From: Malania oleifera
Lineage: Eukaryota > Streptophyta > Magnoliopsida > Santalales > Ximeniaceae
Length of the DNA stretch: 64,000 bases
Direction of reading: 5' to 3'
NCBI RefSeq assembly: GCF_029873635.1
Contig: NC_080428.1
Coordinates: forward strand, 67,947,601-68,011,600
The notes beneath the pieces were generated by a model that was not told the DNA's origin, searched no databases, and saw nothing but the letters and a program-made list of their open reading frames with translations. The translations under genes were made by a program, and so were the position numbers. Positions 49,015 to 61,975 of this stretch are shown in pieces (within the stretch, counting starts at the first letter, position 1; each line of letters opens with the position of its first letter).

Positions 49015-50818
49015 TGTAAGAACCCGAACCATGATAAGTGGGTTTAAATATTTAAAGAGAGGGGCATTTTAGTAAAAGTGCAGGCCTCGTTGACGAAGCC
49101 AGATTTCGTTGACGAAGTCTTCGCCCTTCTCGTCGACGAAATTCAAAGACTCGTCGACAAGGAGAAGATGAAGAGTTTTGGGAAATCGAGAATATCAGGA
49201 TTCGTCGATGAATTCCTCGTCTCGTCGACGAAGGCACAATTTCGTCGACGAGTTTGCCCGAGTCAAATGTGCTATAAATAGAATTTCCTTTACTTCTCCA
49301 TTAAGAAACTTCAAATTCTATCTCTCTCTCTCTAGAACTCTACCTACTCTCTATCTCTCTAGATTTCTTCACCGATCGTTGCTAGAATCGTGAATCTGAA
49401 GTTACCACGAGGATCGTGGAAGGATTCTCTACAAGTTCTACGGATCAAAATCCCATTTCGGAGATTTTTGGGTTTTGGTGTAAAATCGAGGTAAGACTTG
49501 GTTTTCAATTCTGATCTGGTAGTTTTGTAGGAAACTGTCTTGTGAGCATATTTTGTACTATTGATTGTAGGTTTTGGAACTCGGTTCACTGTTTAAGGAC
49601 CTTGGAGTTCGAGATTTGCTATTCGGGGAAAAGGGAAGGGGAACTGTGTTAATATTGGTTATTTTTTAGATCGGGGTCAGTGAAATTGTGGTTCATGGTC
49701 CTGTGTGTGTTTTGGCTACTCATTTGGGGGGATATAATAGGGAAAACTATGGGTTTTTCATTATTACAGTTTTGGGAAAAAGGGGGCGACAGGCTACATC
49801 CCTGGTTTTGTTGAAAATCGAGCGTATATGATGATTATACTGTGTTATTGGGATGGTCGTGCCTTGACTTGTTTAAACTGTATTTTTTTGGAAAACCATG
49901 ATTTAGATTACCAAATGAGTGTGGTTTGTTTGGTTATATGAGCATGCATTTGTGTGTGATTGATTAAATGCTAGTAGGAACGCAGTTCCGAATTGTTCCA
50001 GGTATTGAGAGTGTCCGGCTCTATATCTGAGGGCGTGTGAAATCGCTGACCATAAATTGGCAGAGGTCTAGCTCTATATCCGAGGGCGTGAGCCTATTCC
50101 GGCAGATCAGGCCAAAGGGTGTGGATCCACCAGTTAAAGCCGGTACGATGCCATGGGAGTCCGGGACTAGCCATGTGCCGGTGGCACCGTGTTCGAGGGT
50201 TGGGTACAAGCCAACACCGTATGTCGAGGACCGGCTTCGGGTCGAAGGGTGTGACGACACCGAGATTGCTGATCATGTGTATGTGTGTGTGTATGCACTA
50301 TGTAAACTAGTACTGGACTGCATTTAATTGCAGGTATGTTGCATCATGATAATACTCAAATGCCACACACCGATATAACTTGTGTTCTTCCTTACTAAGA
50401 GGTGTCTCATCCCTGCTGTACGTACATTTTTACAAGTCCTTCGAGTAATCGGAACTAGCGTCCTGGTGTAGGGAGCGTAGTGGCCAGTGTACTGCGATTA
50501 GCCCTTCGGTAAGTGCTAGGACTTTATTTTGGTGGGTTGCCATTCTGAGATGTATTTGGGCACCTCGCTTGTACATTTTGATAGAGCCTATTTCTGCTCT
50601 TGTATAGACTCTGGTATGGTACTGCATATGTGTATATAGAATGACATTTTTCCACTGCGTATATGATTGTGTTTGGGATGCTATTTAGGGTGTCTAGAAA
50701 TCCCACAGGGTTGGACTCTCATCCTTTGTACTGTATCTTTGGATGTTTTATTGGATACAGAGACAAGTTAGATTACATTTTTACCCCCGGGTCCCATTCC
50801 TGGGTTTGGGGCGTGACA
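49015..50818 (+). repeat. 3' LTR of the nested Gypsy element
   Basis: Matches the 5' LTR along its length with about 6-7% base differences and a few short length differences. It keeps TATAAATA (near 49271) and the CT run. Confidence 0.93.
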
Positions 50819-50823
50819 CATAC

Positions 50824-52477
50824 AAGTAGCACCCCTCTGCTTTGATACATTAGGCAACCCAAAGGTCACAGCTGAAGCATACCAAGGCACTCACCTTACT
50901 CAGTAAGCTCTCAAGTGATAAATTAATCTCATACTCACACAGTTCATACAAAAGTTTAGCAGCGAAGGCTCCCGAGAATAGGGAAATTTACCCGCCCATA
51001 CAAATAGTTTCCCTCTGCCATAACACGTTATGCAGCCTAGTGCCACATCTGATACAACTAGGGCACTCGCTTTTCTCAGCAAGCTCTCAGGCGAAGAGTT
51101 TGCCCCACCCAAACGTAACATGTTCTACTAGCATAAATAGTGATAATACCATAGTACCTTATTCTGTCTGTTATTTCAGTAATTCACATATGTTCATGTT
51201 CTCAGATTTAACATTACATAGCATTTCACTTTACGTAACCTTTCACATTTTACATTGTTCACATTTCACATTTCATATCCATTTCATTCATATTTTCATT
51301 TCATTTCATTCATTCGTACTACAGCTCCTTTTAGTTGTACATCAGTTAGTTCACATAGAAATGCGCTAAAATCTGCTAACACAACTCTTTTTAGCCATCA
51401 TCAATTAGTCTACAGCTCATTTTAGCTATCATTGTATACATGGTTTCATTAACAAACACAAGTAGCATGATTCATATCACATTTTCATACTCAGTTCGTT
51501 TCTTGTATATCTTGCATCTCATACATATAACATATTTCCACACAAAATTCCTATTTATTCATGCCACACTATTTAGCAGTAAAATTTATATGTATTTCTT
51601 GTAAAATAAGGCAACCTACATTTAACATTCATATACTGAAAATATACCTTTCATTTCTTACATAATTATCCTAAAAATATCTTTCACTTTCATAAGTTCA
51701 TTTTCACATATACGTATCTAAATAAACAGCCCTAGGCTTAGAAAACATAATTTAAAAGGCTGGCATTTTAAACCAATACGAAAAAACATATACACATATA
51801 TTCATAACATATTTCATTTTCCAATTAATTCATAAAAATTTGGTTTAATATATATATTCCCTCTTACCTGGTTTCTTGAATTACGTCAATAGGGACCCCG
51901 AGAAAATGTCTGCGGCGCTCACCCAAACCCTGATCCAATAATCTTAGTTCAATTAAATCAACCCTAAATAAAATATTATTTTAATATTTCCTAAGCCCAT
52001 AAATTTCAAATAAATAATTATACTCTCAAATATAACCAATTTACCTAATTCCCTAAATCTTACTCTCGCTTTAGAGTGGGGCTTGGGAAACCCAAATTGG
52101 AAATTTACTCATGCCAAAATGACGACGATTGCGACTAAAACCCTGTGGTGGTGCCCGATCGCCAATTTGGCTAAAGATTTAAGGAGAAATTGAGAAAATA
52201 GGGAAATGTTATCTTACCCCAGGAATGGTACCTACGCCGCTCCTACAACAAATCTGCTCTGGTAGAAATGTAAGTGGCAGAGTTAGAAATCCAACGGTAC
52301 CTTTCGTTTTCCGATTGGCCGAGTGTTGGAGAAGAAATTGAGAAGAGAGAGGAGGACAGAGGAGTGAGAGACAAACTGAGAGAGACGGAGAGAGTAATTC
52401 GTTCTGGGGCGTCTTTGTTTCTTCAGGTAAGTATTCTTCAGGAAAGCTTAATGTTAAAACTTTCATTCATATTAATA

Positions 52478-52515
<38 letters not shown>

Positions 52516-52691
52516 ATTATGTTATTTATTTAATAAATCCATTTTAATAATAATTTTAATTCATTTCTTTTTTTTTACTATTCCTTTATTTTTTTATTTA
52601 ATTAATTAATTTAATAATGTTTAACTAATTAATTGATTAATAATTTTAATTAATTAATTTAATTAAAATTTTTTTTTTTCGGGTTATTACA
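50824..52691 (-). repeat. 5' LTR of the outer Gypsy element (copy B), second part
   Basis: Continuation of 41661-42203 beyond the nested element. It ends 'gggttattaca', like copy A at 40997, and contains (AT)n at about 52483-52513. It also contains two related blocks near 50820-51000 ('taggcaacccaaaggtcaca', 'ctcagtaagctctcaa' and variants). No gene; the open frame on the minus strand near 52209-52466 is part of the LTR. Confidence 0.85.
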
Positions 52692-54307
52692 CCTATGGTC
52701 TGTCTACGATCATCACTGGACTTTTATCCATATCATGCCTGCAATGTATTATTACAGACCAAATTTAAAACATAAATGCATTTACAATAAAAATTTTGTT
52801 CTGCTTTCTTTTGCTCTTCATATTTTCACGGAATATGCTAGGAGTATGTGCTCGTTTAAGATCTTCTGGCTTCCACTATCCTTTCCCTTATGTGTGCGTT
52901 AACATATTAAATCTGCTCAAACACTGGATACACACAGAAGAAACTTGCAGTTTGTCATTATCAAAATTAGTTATCGGACTCAAAAAGTCAACAAAAAGTT
53001 ATAACTTTTAAGTCATGAATTAGTACTGTTCATCAGTCCGTGAATATGCATCATAAGGGTGCAACAATATATGTACAATAATCCTTGAGCATAGTTGTGA
53101 ACTGTATTCTCAAGTACTAATTTCAGTTATGCATATTAAGATTAGGTTTGACCGAAGATATTAATGGTAGATTTGATATTGGATAACCTAACTAGCTAGT
53201 CACACATTCAAAAATAAAGTAAAATAAAAATTTGGTAGCGACCGACTCCATCTTTGTTATTAAAAAGTCATTTTTTTTTGGTTTTAAATGTCATGTTGTG
53301 CCCGAAAATACATTTCTAATAAAATAAGGAAGATTAATTAAGAGACTCTGCATTAAAAGATAAAAGATAATCAGACTATGATAGTGTGCATGCTTGTATT
53401 AACTCATTTTGAACAATAAGGTGAGGCTCTCCGTTTTCATTACAATTAGGTGATTTGTACAAAACAATGGATTGGTGCTAAAGAGGTACATGTTTTTTTC
53501 TTTTCCCCCACTTTTCTTTGTTTGTTTCTTTTCTTTCTTGATCGATCATCTAATAATAATGTATTGATCTTAGAGATTAATCACATGGTTCCACAAAGTC
53601 AAGAAGATTATTTTTTGTCTTCAAGATAGGGGATCAAGATCTTCTGGCTAGTAGGACTGTTGCTCTTTTAAGTAGTGGAAGTGTTTAGCATTGAAAAGGA
53701 AATGACTACATCTTTAGACTTATTCTACATATATAGATCATAAAATCTAACCCTAAAACTATTTTTCAATTGTTGTAACATGATTGTCATCTCATCTCAC
53801 CAGTCTATTGATAAAAGATAGAGAGTGCAAGAGGGATGGATACAGTTGCTCAACTTTACCCAACTCCACCAAAGAGTGACCCTAGAGCATCTTGATTTAG
53901 TCCAAAAACTTGTATGGCTCAATCTGAATCTCTCTCTCTCTTTCTAACTAGTGATGTGACCCGCTTACAACTGTTGAAAAAATAGTTTAAAACTAGCTAA
54001 GTACTCCAGATTGTCATCATGTATTCTTGCTTTTCCTTTTCTTTTCTTGTAGCTAGGGTTTGAACTTTCAGCATCTCAGAAGTTGGGATCACATTCTTAC
54101 GTGTAGCTCAGAGGCCTACAATTAGTTTAGAAGAGGGTAATTTACCTGCTACATACAAAACCAAACTACTTCTCTAGCTAAAAACATGAACTTGCAATAA
54201 GCTAGCTGCTGCTGTTCCTCAAAACTACCAGCAATGGTTTCCTGCATTTGAATCTAATTTAGTAGCATGGCACTTGTTCTGTGGGATACCCTGTGCACAT
54301 TTGGTCA
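52692..54307. other. 3' intergenic region of the NAC gene
   Basis: AT-rich DNA between the Gypsy nest and the stop codon of the NAC gene. The part next to 54307 includes its 3' untranslated region on the minus strand. No other gene, RNA gene or clear mobile-element end is seen. Confidence 0.5.
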
Positions 54308-56186
54308 CTAGGACAAGTTAGGGGGTGAATCCCAGACCACATTATTGGATTTCCATGCATCAGCAGGCACGTCCAAAGCCAAGCTGAAGCATGGAAACCC
54401 AATATTGGATTGGAGGGTTCCCCAGTGCTGATCATTGCCGTGCATCGTGATCAAGTTCTTTATCAGTAATGCATGAGCATTCTGTTCTGCATCTCCCAAG
54501 CTCTGTTGCATCTCCTGTTGTGTAGGGGTACCGATGGAGAATAAGTCCTTGTGCACCTCTTGTGCACCTCTAATTATGTCTACACTCTCCAAGGCTTTAC
54601 TGAAATCTCCGAGGTGCATCGGTGATGGCGCCATGTTTAGCAGGATGGAGGAAACATCGACTGCGCATTTAGGCGCTGTGCTCATTTCCAATGGTGAAAA
54701 TGTGAAGCCATTGGGGAGGTCTCCATTTGAAATGGGAGCTTGGTGATGATTCGTGGTTTTGTGGGAAAGAAGATATAAGGGGGAGAAATTAGTAGAAGGA
54801 GATGACTGTTGGGGCAAGTAATTGTTAATGCTTCCACAAATCTGGATGGGTGATCCTCCTTTGGTTGTCAAATCTGGCATGTTCTCTGAACTGAACTGAG
54901 GATGGTGGTGTGTGTTTTGCGTTGGTCTTTGATCAGAAGGAATGCCTTCAGGCAATATTGGAGAGACCCATGAATGAGAGATAGCCCTATGACTTGTGGG
55001 GTTGGCTTTCTTAAAGATCCTGCAAATTGCCCATGACTCCTGCATTTTCAGGATAAATGAAAGAGTGGATTAGCAGCATACAAAAGTTATTAAAAAAAAA
55101 AAAAAGTCCTTCGCCTTTGGTATGTGGAACACAATGGAATAAAAAAAAAAAAATTAAACAAAGAACAAAAAGAAATTAAGAGAAAATCAGTTCCATTCCT
55201 TTCTTATATACCAAACATATACATATAGTTGCTTTCACATTTGAGTTTACTATTCATCACAAGAAATTTTCACAAAACGGATGTAGAATCACATCAACTA
55301 GTTCTAACAAATCATGAAATTCCATATCACTCGTGAAAATTTACTGTGGGAGTTTTATAAATGGAGTTTTCCCTCATGTTTTGCTTTTCCCTGTAAACGG
55401 CACTCAAGGGTAATGTTTTAACATTCTAAGGAGTATAGTTACTAGACCAGGCAAAGAAAAAAAAAATGGAGTACTGTAAAGGGAAGAACCCCAGCAAAAA
55501 AGAGAAGATCAGAGGAAGAAGATTTAACAAAATGCTTCGGACTTCAGAGGGGAGAAGATTGATTTAGTAAAATGCTCTTGGATAGGGTTTATTACATTGA
55601 TGGGAATGTTTTTGTCGAGGAATCGCTTGGGTGGGGCGGAGTCGGTGAGAGAAGGCAACCGAAACTCATGCATCATCCAGTCAGTTTTGATCCCTTTGGC
55701 AGCTCTGCCCTTGTAGAAAACAAGGGACTTCTTCAAGCCAATGCACTTGCGGCCTTCAGAGTAGATAGGCCTGTCAGTTCCTGTGGCCTTCCAAAACCCT
55801 GCTCCAGTTACCCGGTTAGGCCTCGCACTGTTTCGATATTTTCGATCCCTTGGGCAGTAGAAGTACCACTCTTTCTCCCCTGCAGTTGCCAACTCTGCTT
55901 CCAAAAAGGGATATGCAGGAATTTTTAAAATGAAGTAAACTTATTAAACCATGCTAAGTAGTGGCTTCTGCAGTATGCATGACAGTAGAAACAAATGTTA
56001 CTTACTTGGAAGATCCCAGGGATCATATTTATAGATGTCAAGTTGCTTGATGAGTTCTATGGAGAGAGGGCGCTGCTGAATCTTCCTCTTTAGGTAAAAC
56101 CCTACAAGCTCCTCATCAGTGGGATGAAACCTAAACCCTGGAAGCAAGACCTCATCCACTTTTTCCCCATCACTTCTCTCATCCAT
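54308..56186 (-). CDS. NAC transcription factor, FEZ-like
   Basis: A nuclear DNA-binding regulator. Exons in minus order are 56006-56186, 55596-55894 and 54308-55039; all junctions are GT-AG and in phase, giving 403 aa. The NAC domain (about residues 13-172) shows the A block [20 protein letters not shown], the B block [12 protein letters not shown], the C block [18 protein letters not shown] with [10 protein letters not shown], the D block [20 protein letters not shown] and the E block [10 protein letters not shown]. The intron positions are those usual in NAC genes. The sequence around the domain and the following 'SHSWVSP' resemble Arabidopsis FEZ, which promotes root-cap stem-cell divisions, so the assignment is by similarity. 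The Ser/Asn/Pro-rich C-terminal half is the likely activation region. The gene looks intact. Confidence 0.94.
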
Positions 56187-56227
56187 GCTTTGTTCTCCCT
56201 TGCTAGCTTATCTACAGCCTAAAGAAC

Positions 56228-56262
<35 letters not shown>

Positions 56263-57464
56263 TCTTATGGTTTAGGAAATAACTAGCTCAAACCCACTTG
56301 TAAAAAGCTAAGGAGCTGAACAACCTTAAAGCAGAAGCACCCAAAAGAGAAAACAACTCAAAATTAAGCGCCCAGCTCACAGTGCATGCACTTCTCTTAT
56401 TTGAAGAATTGAAGCTATTATATGCCTCTTGAGAAGGTGTCTTGTTCCGAAGCTTCGGCCACCTTTTCTGGTACTACTAAACGTGTGTTGCGAGGATTGA
56501 TCGTGGTGGCTGGCAGAAAGGCTTATGGTGAAATACCATAAAAAAAACTACTACCAAGAAATTTATAATTACACCAAAGTCAAGAAAATGGATTTTCAGC
56601 CAAGACTACTCTTATTATATAATTTCCAGCTTCTCCCTTCATGAGCTCCATTTGCAAGAACCCATTTGCAGTTTGTTTAATCCAAACTGAGGAATCTCGA
56701 GAAATCTACCAAGTACCAAATCAACAGTTCATGGGGATTATGAGATATTATCTTATAATTTTCACTTCACATTTCTCATACCTATCTCATGAAAGTTTTC
56801 CTCCATTCTCCACACACCAAGACACAGCAAACTCCCAAGAAAATAAATGGTTTTTTTATGATCATGGCTTGAATTGTGATTTGGATAAGCGGACCAAAAC
56901 CAACTCCCAATGCAAAACCATTAAATACAGTTGTGCATTCAGCTATAAACTAATCCAGAGAGACTATTCAAAGCTTATTTTGGCATTTTATAAATAAGTA
57001 GTTCCTAAGGATCCGTAAATCCCATCTCTATTCCATTCTTTCACAGCTTTTATTCCACTGACCTGTCAGATTGAAACTACAGATTGAATATATTGTTTCA
57101 AATTGAGATCCCTCCAAACGAGCGTGTGATCATAACTAGCTAGTAGATTTCAGGGGTAGAGTGGACCAGTTAATTCTGTATAGAACAGAGTTAAAAATTG
57201 CCCAGCTGACCTTATCACAGTAAACCTTTCTGGTTTAAACAATTCAGCAAAATGACTTTGTGGGTCTTGAACACATAACCATAAATTCTACTGTTCCCAT
57301 CACAGGGCATTATGACAATTTTGCCCACATAATTGTTTTGGTGCAGTTGGTCATATTGCAGTTTGAAAAGATTGTGAGGGGATTTTTGCCAAAGGTAGCT
57401 CGCTGTTCACGTGATTCTTCCATGCATACAATAATCCCAGAAAATAAAAATAAAAATCACTGCC
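56187..57464 (-). promoter_or_regulatory. NAC gene 5' leader and promoter region
   Basis: A (GA)n run (56233-56260), which on the coding strand is a CT-rich leader, lies about 50-75 bp above the ATG. AT-rich DNA follows for about 1.2 kb up to the LTR of a Copia element at 57465. No gene is seen in it; the 118-codon forward frame at 56641-56997 has no recognisable family. Confidence 0.5.
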
Positions 57465-60400
57465 TGTTATAAAATAATACAGGAATTAATAATAAATAAA
57501 CGGGGATAAACAGAAAGTAATGAAGACAAGCAACAAAAAAATAGAAAAAAAAAAGTGAGACCGGATTTACGTGATTCGGTTTATACCTACTCCACGGGCG
57601 GATGATATCAATAATCCACTATGTTAAGAGGAATTACAACATGTATTTGGTTTTGTACAAATTTCCCACTATCTTACCTTATATAAAATATCTCACTTTT
57701 TTCTCTTCTTTCTTTCTTTTCTCAGTTTCTGTGTATTTTTCTTCCTGCACTCTGCTCTCTGCTCACTTCTTCTTATCTTAAGCATGTATTCTTCTCTGCG
57801 TCTGCTCCTCCTTATATAGTCGTTGGAGGAGCAAAGGAAAAATAATTGAGTGGAATTGAGAGAAGGAGAGAAGAGGGGGATGAATGGAAGAAGACATGGG
57901 AGTGACATGAAAGGGAGACAAAGGGGATAGCCATCATTTCATTCACAACATAGGTAAGATTTTTATATTTTTTTTCCTTTCAAGTGGTAGCCACTATTAT
58001 TGGTAGCTGGTAGCTATCATTTATAAATTGCCAAACTGCCTGTCATTCATAACAGTCCCCCTTGGCTGTCACTCATATATTAACTTATCCTGTTAAGATC
58101 TTTATGATGTCTCATTCCGATAAGATATACTAGTCTCTTGAATGTTGTAGTTGGCAAAACCTTGATGAATAAATCTGTTAGATTATCACTTGATCGGATC
58201 TATTGTACATTTATATCACCATTCTTCTGGAGTTCATATGTATAGAAGAATTTCGTAGAGATATGTTTTGTTCTGTTATCCTTTATGTATCCTTCTCTCA
58301 GTTGAGCTATATATGCGGCGTTGTCTTCATACAAAATTGTTGGAATATATATCTTTGATTGATTGAAGACCACAATTTTCTTGAATATGAGAAATCATTA
58401 ATCTGAGCTAGACGCATTCTCTACTAGTTTCATGAATAGTTAGTATTTTAGAATGATTGGAGGATGTTGCTGTAATCGTCTGCTTCATTGATTTCCAAGA
58501 TATAACAAATTTTTCATATAGAAATACATACCTAGTTTGAGATTTAGTATTGTGAGGATCAGATAGATATCCAGCCTTTGCATATCCTACTAGTCGAGAT
58601 TTGGAATTAAACAAGTAAAATAGACCCAAATCAAATGTACATCTCAAATACTGTAGAATGTATTTATTTCCATTCTAGTGTCGTCAAGTAGGAGTAAAGC
58701 TATATCTTGCTAGTAGATTTATAGTAAATGCAATGTCAGGTCTTGTACAAAATGCCAGATACATCAAAGAACCGATAGCACTTAAATATGATACTTTAAG
58801 ACCAAGTAATTTCTCCTCCTCGTCACGACGTCGAAATGGATCTTTCTTAAGATCAAGTGATCGCACCATCATTGGAGGTCCCAAAGGATGAACGTTATCC
58901 ATATAGAATTGTTTTAATACCTTTTTGGTATATTTAGATTGATGAACAAAAATTTTGCCATTTAAATGTTCAATCTGTAGGCCAAGACAATATTTTGTCT
59001 TTCCTAAATCTTTCATCTCAAATTCTATCATTAAATAATTAGCAGCTTTAATGAGCTCTTCAAGAGTCCCAACTAAATTCAAATCATCAACATAAACAGC
59101 AATTATAGCAAATCCGGATTATGATCTTTTAATAAAAACGCATGGACAAATCGGATTATTTATGAATCCTTCTTTCATTAGGTACTCATTTAAACGATTG
59201 TACCACATGCGCCTAGATTGCTTTAATCCATATAAGGAACGTTGGAGTTTGACCGAATATAAATTACTAGATTTTGTTTAAGGCAATTCAAATCATTTAG
59301 GGATTTTCATATAAATTTCACTATCCAACAATCCATATAGGTATACTGTTACTATGTCCACAAGACACATGCTCAGTCTTCAGTGACTTCTAGCCCAATT
59401 AAGAATCTAAAAGTGATTCCATCCATTACAGGAGAATATGTCTCCTCATAATCAATTTCAGGTTTCTGCAAGAAATCTTGTGCCACAAGTCTTGCTTTAT
59501 ATCGAGTAATTTCATTATTTTCATTTCGCTTGCGCACAAATACCCATTTGTATCCAACGGGTTGGACATCTTCTAGTGTCTAGACTACAGGTGCAAAAAC
59601 TTCTCTTCTTAAAAGAGAGTTTACTTCTGATGTGATAGCCTCTTTCCATTTTGGCCAATCACTTCTATATCGACATTCATCCACAAATTTTGGTTCAGGA
59701 TTCTCATTACTTCTGGTAATGTCAGTAGCTACTGCATATGCAAATGTATTATTGACAACAACTTTATTTCTATCCAACATTTCTCCTGTGTAATGTATTG
59801 AGATCTCATTATTATTTATAGATACCTGTCCCTTTTCAAGGGATGTATCTTCAGGAGATTCCTCCTCAGGAAGTCCCTCTTCAGAAGGAGATTTCTCTTT
59901 AGGAGATTCTATAATAGGGATTTTATTTTCGGGAGAAATGGGTTTGTGAATGTCGATTGGATTATTTACCTCTATAACCTCTTTTGGAGCGTTAACAGAT
60001 TTCAATTTTCTCCTTCTAGGAGTCTTATCTTTTGCACCAACATGCCTTCCACGTTTAACTTGCAGTTTAGATTTATTAGCCGACTGTTGTTCTTCAAGGA
60101 CATCAATACGTGCTAGAGTATTTTCAGCAGGTATATAAGATTTTAGTATTGCCTTGGTATCTGAAAAAGAATCAAGTAACTGATTTGCAATCCCTTGCAG
60201 ATGTATAATCTTTTGAACTTCAAGTTCACATTGATTTTTACGAGAATCTAAATAAGATAAACTCATGGCATTCCATGTGATTTCATGTTGTGCTTCAGGC
60301 ACTAATTTTGTTCCCCCTAATGGAGGGAATACCGTTTCATCAAAATGACAATCTTGAAACCGTGCTTTAAACAAATCACTCGTTAAAGGTTCAAGATATC

Positions 60401-61165
60401 TATTAATAGAAGGAGAATCAAGACCAACATATATACCAAGCTTACGCTAAGGACCCATTTTAGTTCTCTGAGGAGGGGCAATAGGAACATATACTGTATA
60501 ACCAGAAGTTCTTAAATAAGAAATATCATGTTGTTGCCCAGATTAATTGTATGGATAAAAGATTATTGTAAGTTGTTGATCTTATACGAACTAAACATAC
60601 AACATGAAGAATGGCATGTCCCCAAACATATATGGGCAATTTGGTTCTCATAATCATAGGTCTAGTAATAAGTTGAAGTCTCTTAATAAAAGATTCGGCT
60701 ACACCATTTTGTGTATGGATATGAGCAACAGGATGTTCAACATCTATTCCAAGTGACATGCAATAGTTATCAAAAGTTTGGGATGTAAGCTCACCAGCAT
60801 TATCCATACGAATCGATTTAAATGGATAATCGATAAAATGAACTCATAATCTAATCAATTGAGAAAGAAGTCTAGCAAAAGCAACATTTCGAGTAGAAAG
60901 CAGAGAAACATGTGATCATCTAGTAGATGCATCAATTAAAACCATAAAATATCTAAATAGTCTAGATGGTGGATGTATTGGTCCACATATATCACCATGA
61001 ATTCTTTGTAAGAAACTAGGTGACTCAAAATTTACTTTCGAAACAGATGGTTTGGCAATTAATTTCCCTTGAGAGTAGGCAGTACACATGAAATCTCTAG
61101 ACAAAAGAATCTTTTCGTTCTTTAGTAGATGACCATATGAGTTATCAATGATTCCTCGCATCATT
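57465..61165 (-). mobile_element. Broken Ty1/Copia element
   Basis: Minus-strand element. The 3' LTR is 57465-58054 (about 590 bp, with inverted ends TGTTAT/ATAACA), with a purine tract (CCAAGGGGGAC) just inside it. Parts seen from right to left are integrase (about 60530-61165, with HTQNGVAESFIKRLQ and FLQRIHGDICGPIHPP), a linker (about 59580-60420), reverse transcriptase (about 58690-59580, with MKDLGKTKYCLGLQIE) and RNase H (about 58410-58680). Gag, protease, the primer site and a 5' LTR are not seen. It is broken in several places and is old. Confidence 0.88.
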
Positions 61166-61975
61166 ATGATTACGCATCAAAGTTGCGTAATTAGGCATTT
61201 AAATTCAAGCATTAAATATTATAATTTTAATTAAATGCTAAATTATGTTCAATATTTCAACAGTGAGCTTAATTTATAATATTTGGATTTTTATTTGATA
61301 ATTTATGAATTTTTGGTATTTTATTATTGCAGGATAATTTTTGGACATTAAATTTGAAATTAGAGTGTACGTGAGTCATGAGTATGAAGAGGTGTCGTGT
61401 ACGTGAGCGCTAAATGAGATTACGAGTCAAAGATAATTTTCGGAAGCCGAGCTGTGTTCGTGGAGTGTCGAGGTATTTTTATTTTTGGATGATAAAAAAA
61501 AATTGAGCAACCAATGAGAGGAATTTTGGGAGATGGATACACAGCATAGGGCTCGGCCCAGGAAGCAAAATAAAATGTAGTAGGCATGTGAACAACAACA
61601 CATAGGAGCAGTGTATTCGGCCAGTAGCAAAGGAGTAATTGCATTGGGCCATAAAGTAGGCTGGGCCCAAAAGAATAGCACAACAAATAAGCTAGCATTG
61701 AAGGCTATCCATGCGCATCGTTGCAGAGGGATGGGCCAGCAAAATATTAGAATGAAGGTTTTTGAAGGTCGGGCAGCTCGTGAGGGCTTGTGGCACGCAC
61801 AGCAAGTGTGCGATGGAGCTGGCCAAATTTAGGGGCTCCCTTGTTTGTTTTTAATTGCTTTTAAAGGGAGTTGTGGGTTATTTTGTGGGGGTGCAAGTAA
61901 GGTTACTTTACGTTAGGTTTTTCTTTAGTTTTTTTTTTTTTGGCAGCAGCTTTAGCAGGGCTTTGTGTTGACCCA
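61166..61975. other. Unassigned region between two Copia elements
   Basis: About 800 bp. The left half is AT-rich with 'gcaggataatttttggacat' (61332-61351). The right half is GC-richer with 'gggctcggccca' and 'ggctgggcccaaa' repeats. It has the look of an LTR or untranslated leader of a retroelement, but I cannot name the family and see no ends. Open frames on both strands have no recognisable similarity. Confidence 0.35.

Larger units (their letters stand above)
42204..50818 (+). mobile_element. Ty3/Gypsy chromovirus (Tekay-like), nested
   Basis: An element of 8615 bp with 5' LTR 42204-43974 (1771 bp), a tRNA-iMet-like primer site (43977-43988), 3' LTR 49015-50818 (1804 bp), a polypurine tract (about 49002-49013) and a perfect target duplication CATAC (42199-42203, 50819-50823). 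Parts in order are gag (about 44320-45000) with a zinc-knuckle-like region (about 45125-45230), aspartic protease (about 45400-45700, DSGATHSF), reverse transcriptase (about 45960-46540), RNase H (about 46790-47080), integrase (about 47086-48500) and a C-terminal chromodomain-like tail (EASWELETEIRRKYPQLF, about 48680-48740). Structure is complete but coding is broken in roughly ten places. The LTRs differ by about 6-7% by eye, suggesting an age of a few million years. Confidence 0.95.

Noticed and set aside
56641-56997. 118-codon forward open frame upstream of the NAC gene
   Set aside because: No recognisable family, no splice or codon-use support, and it lies within promoter DNA.
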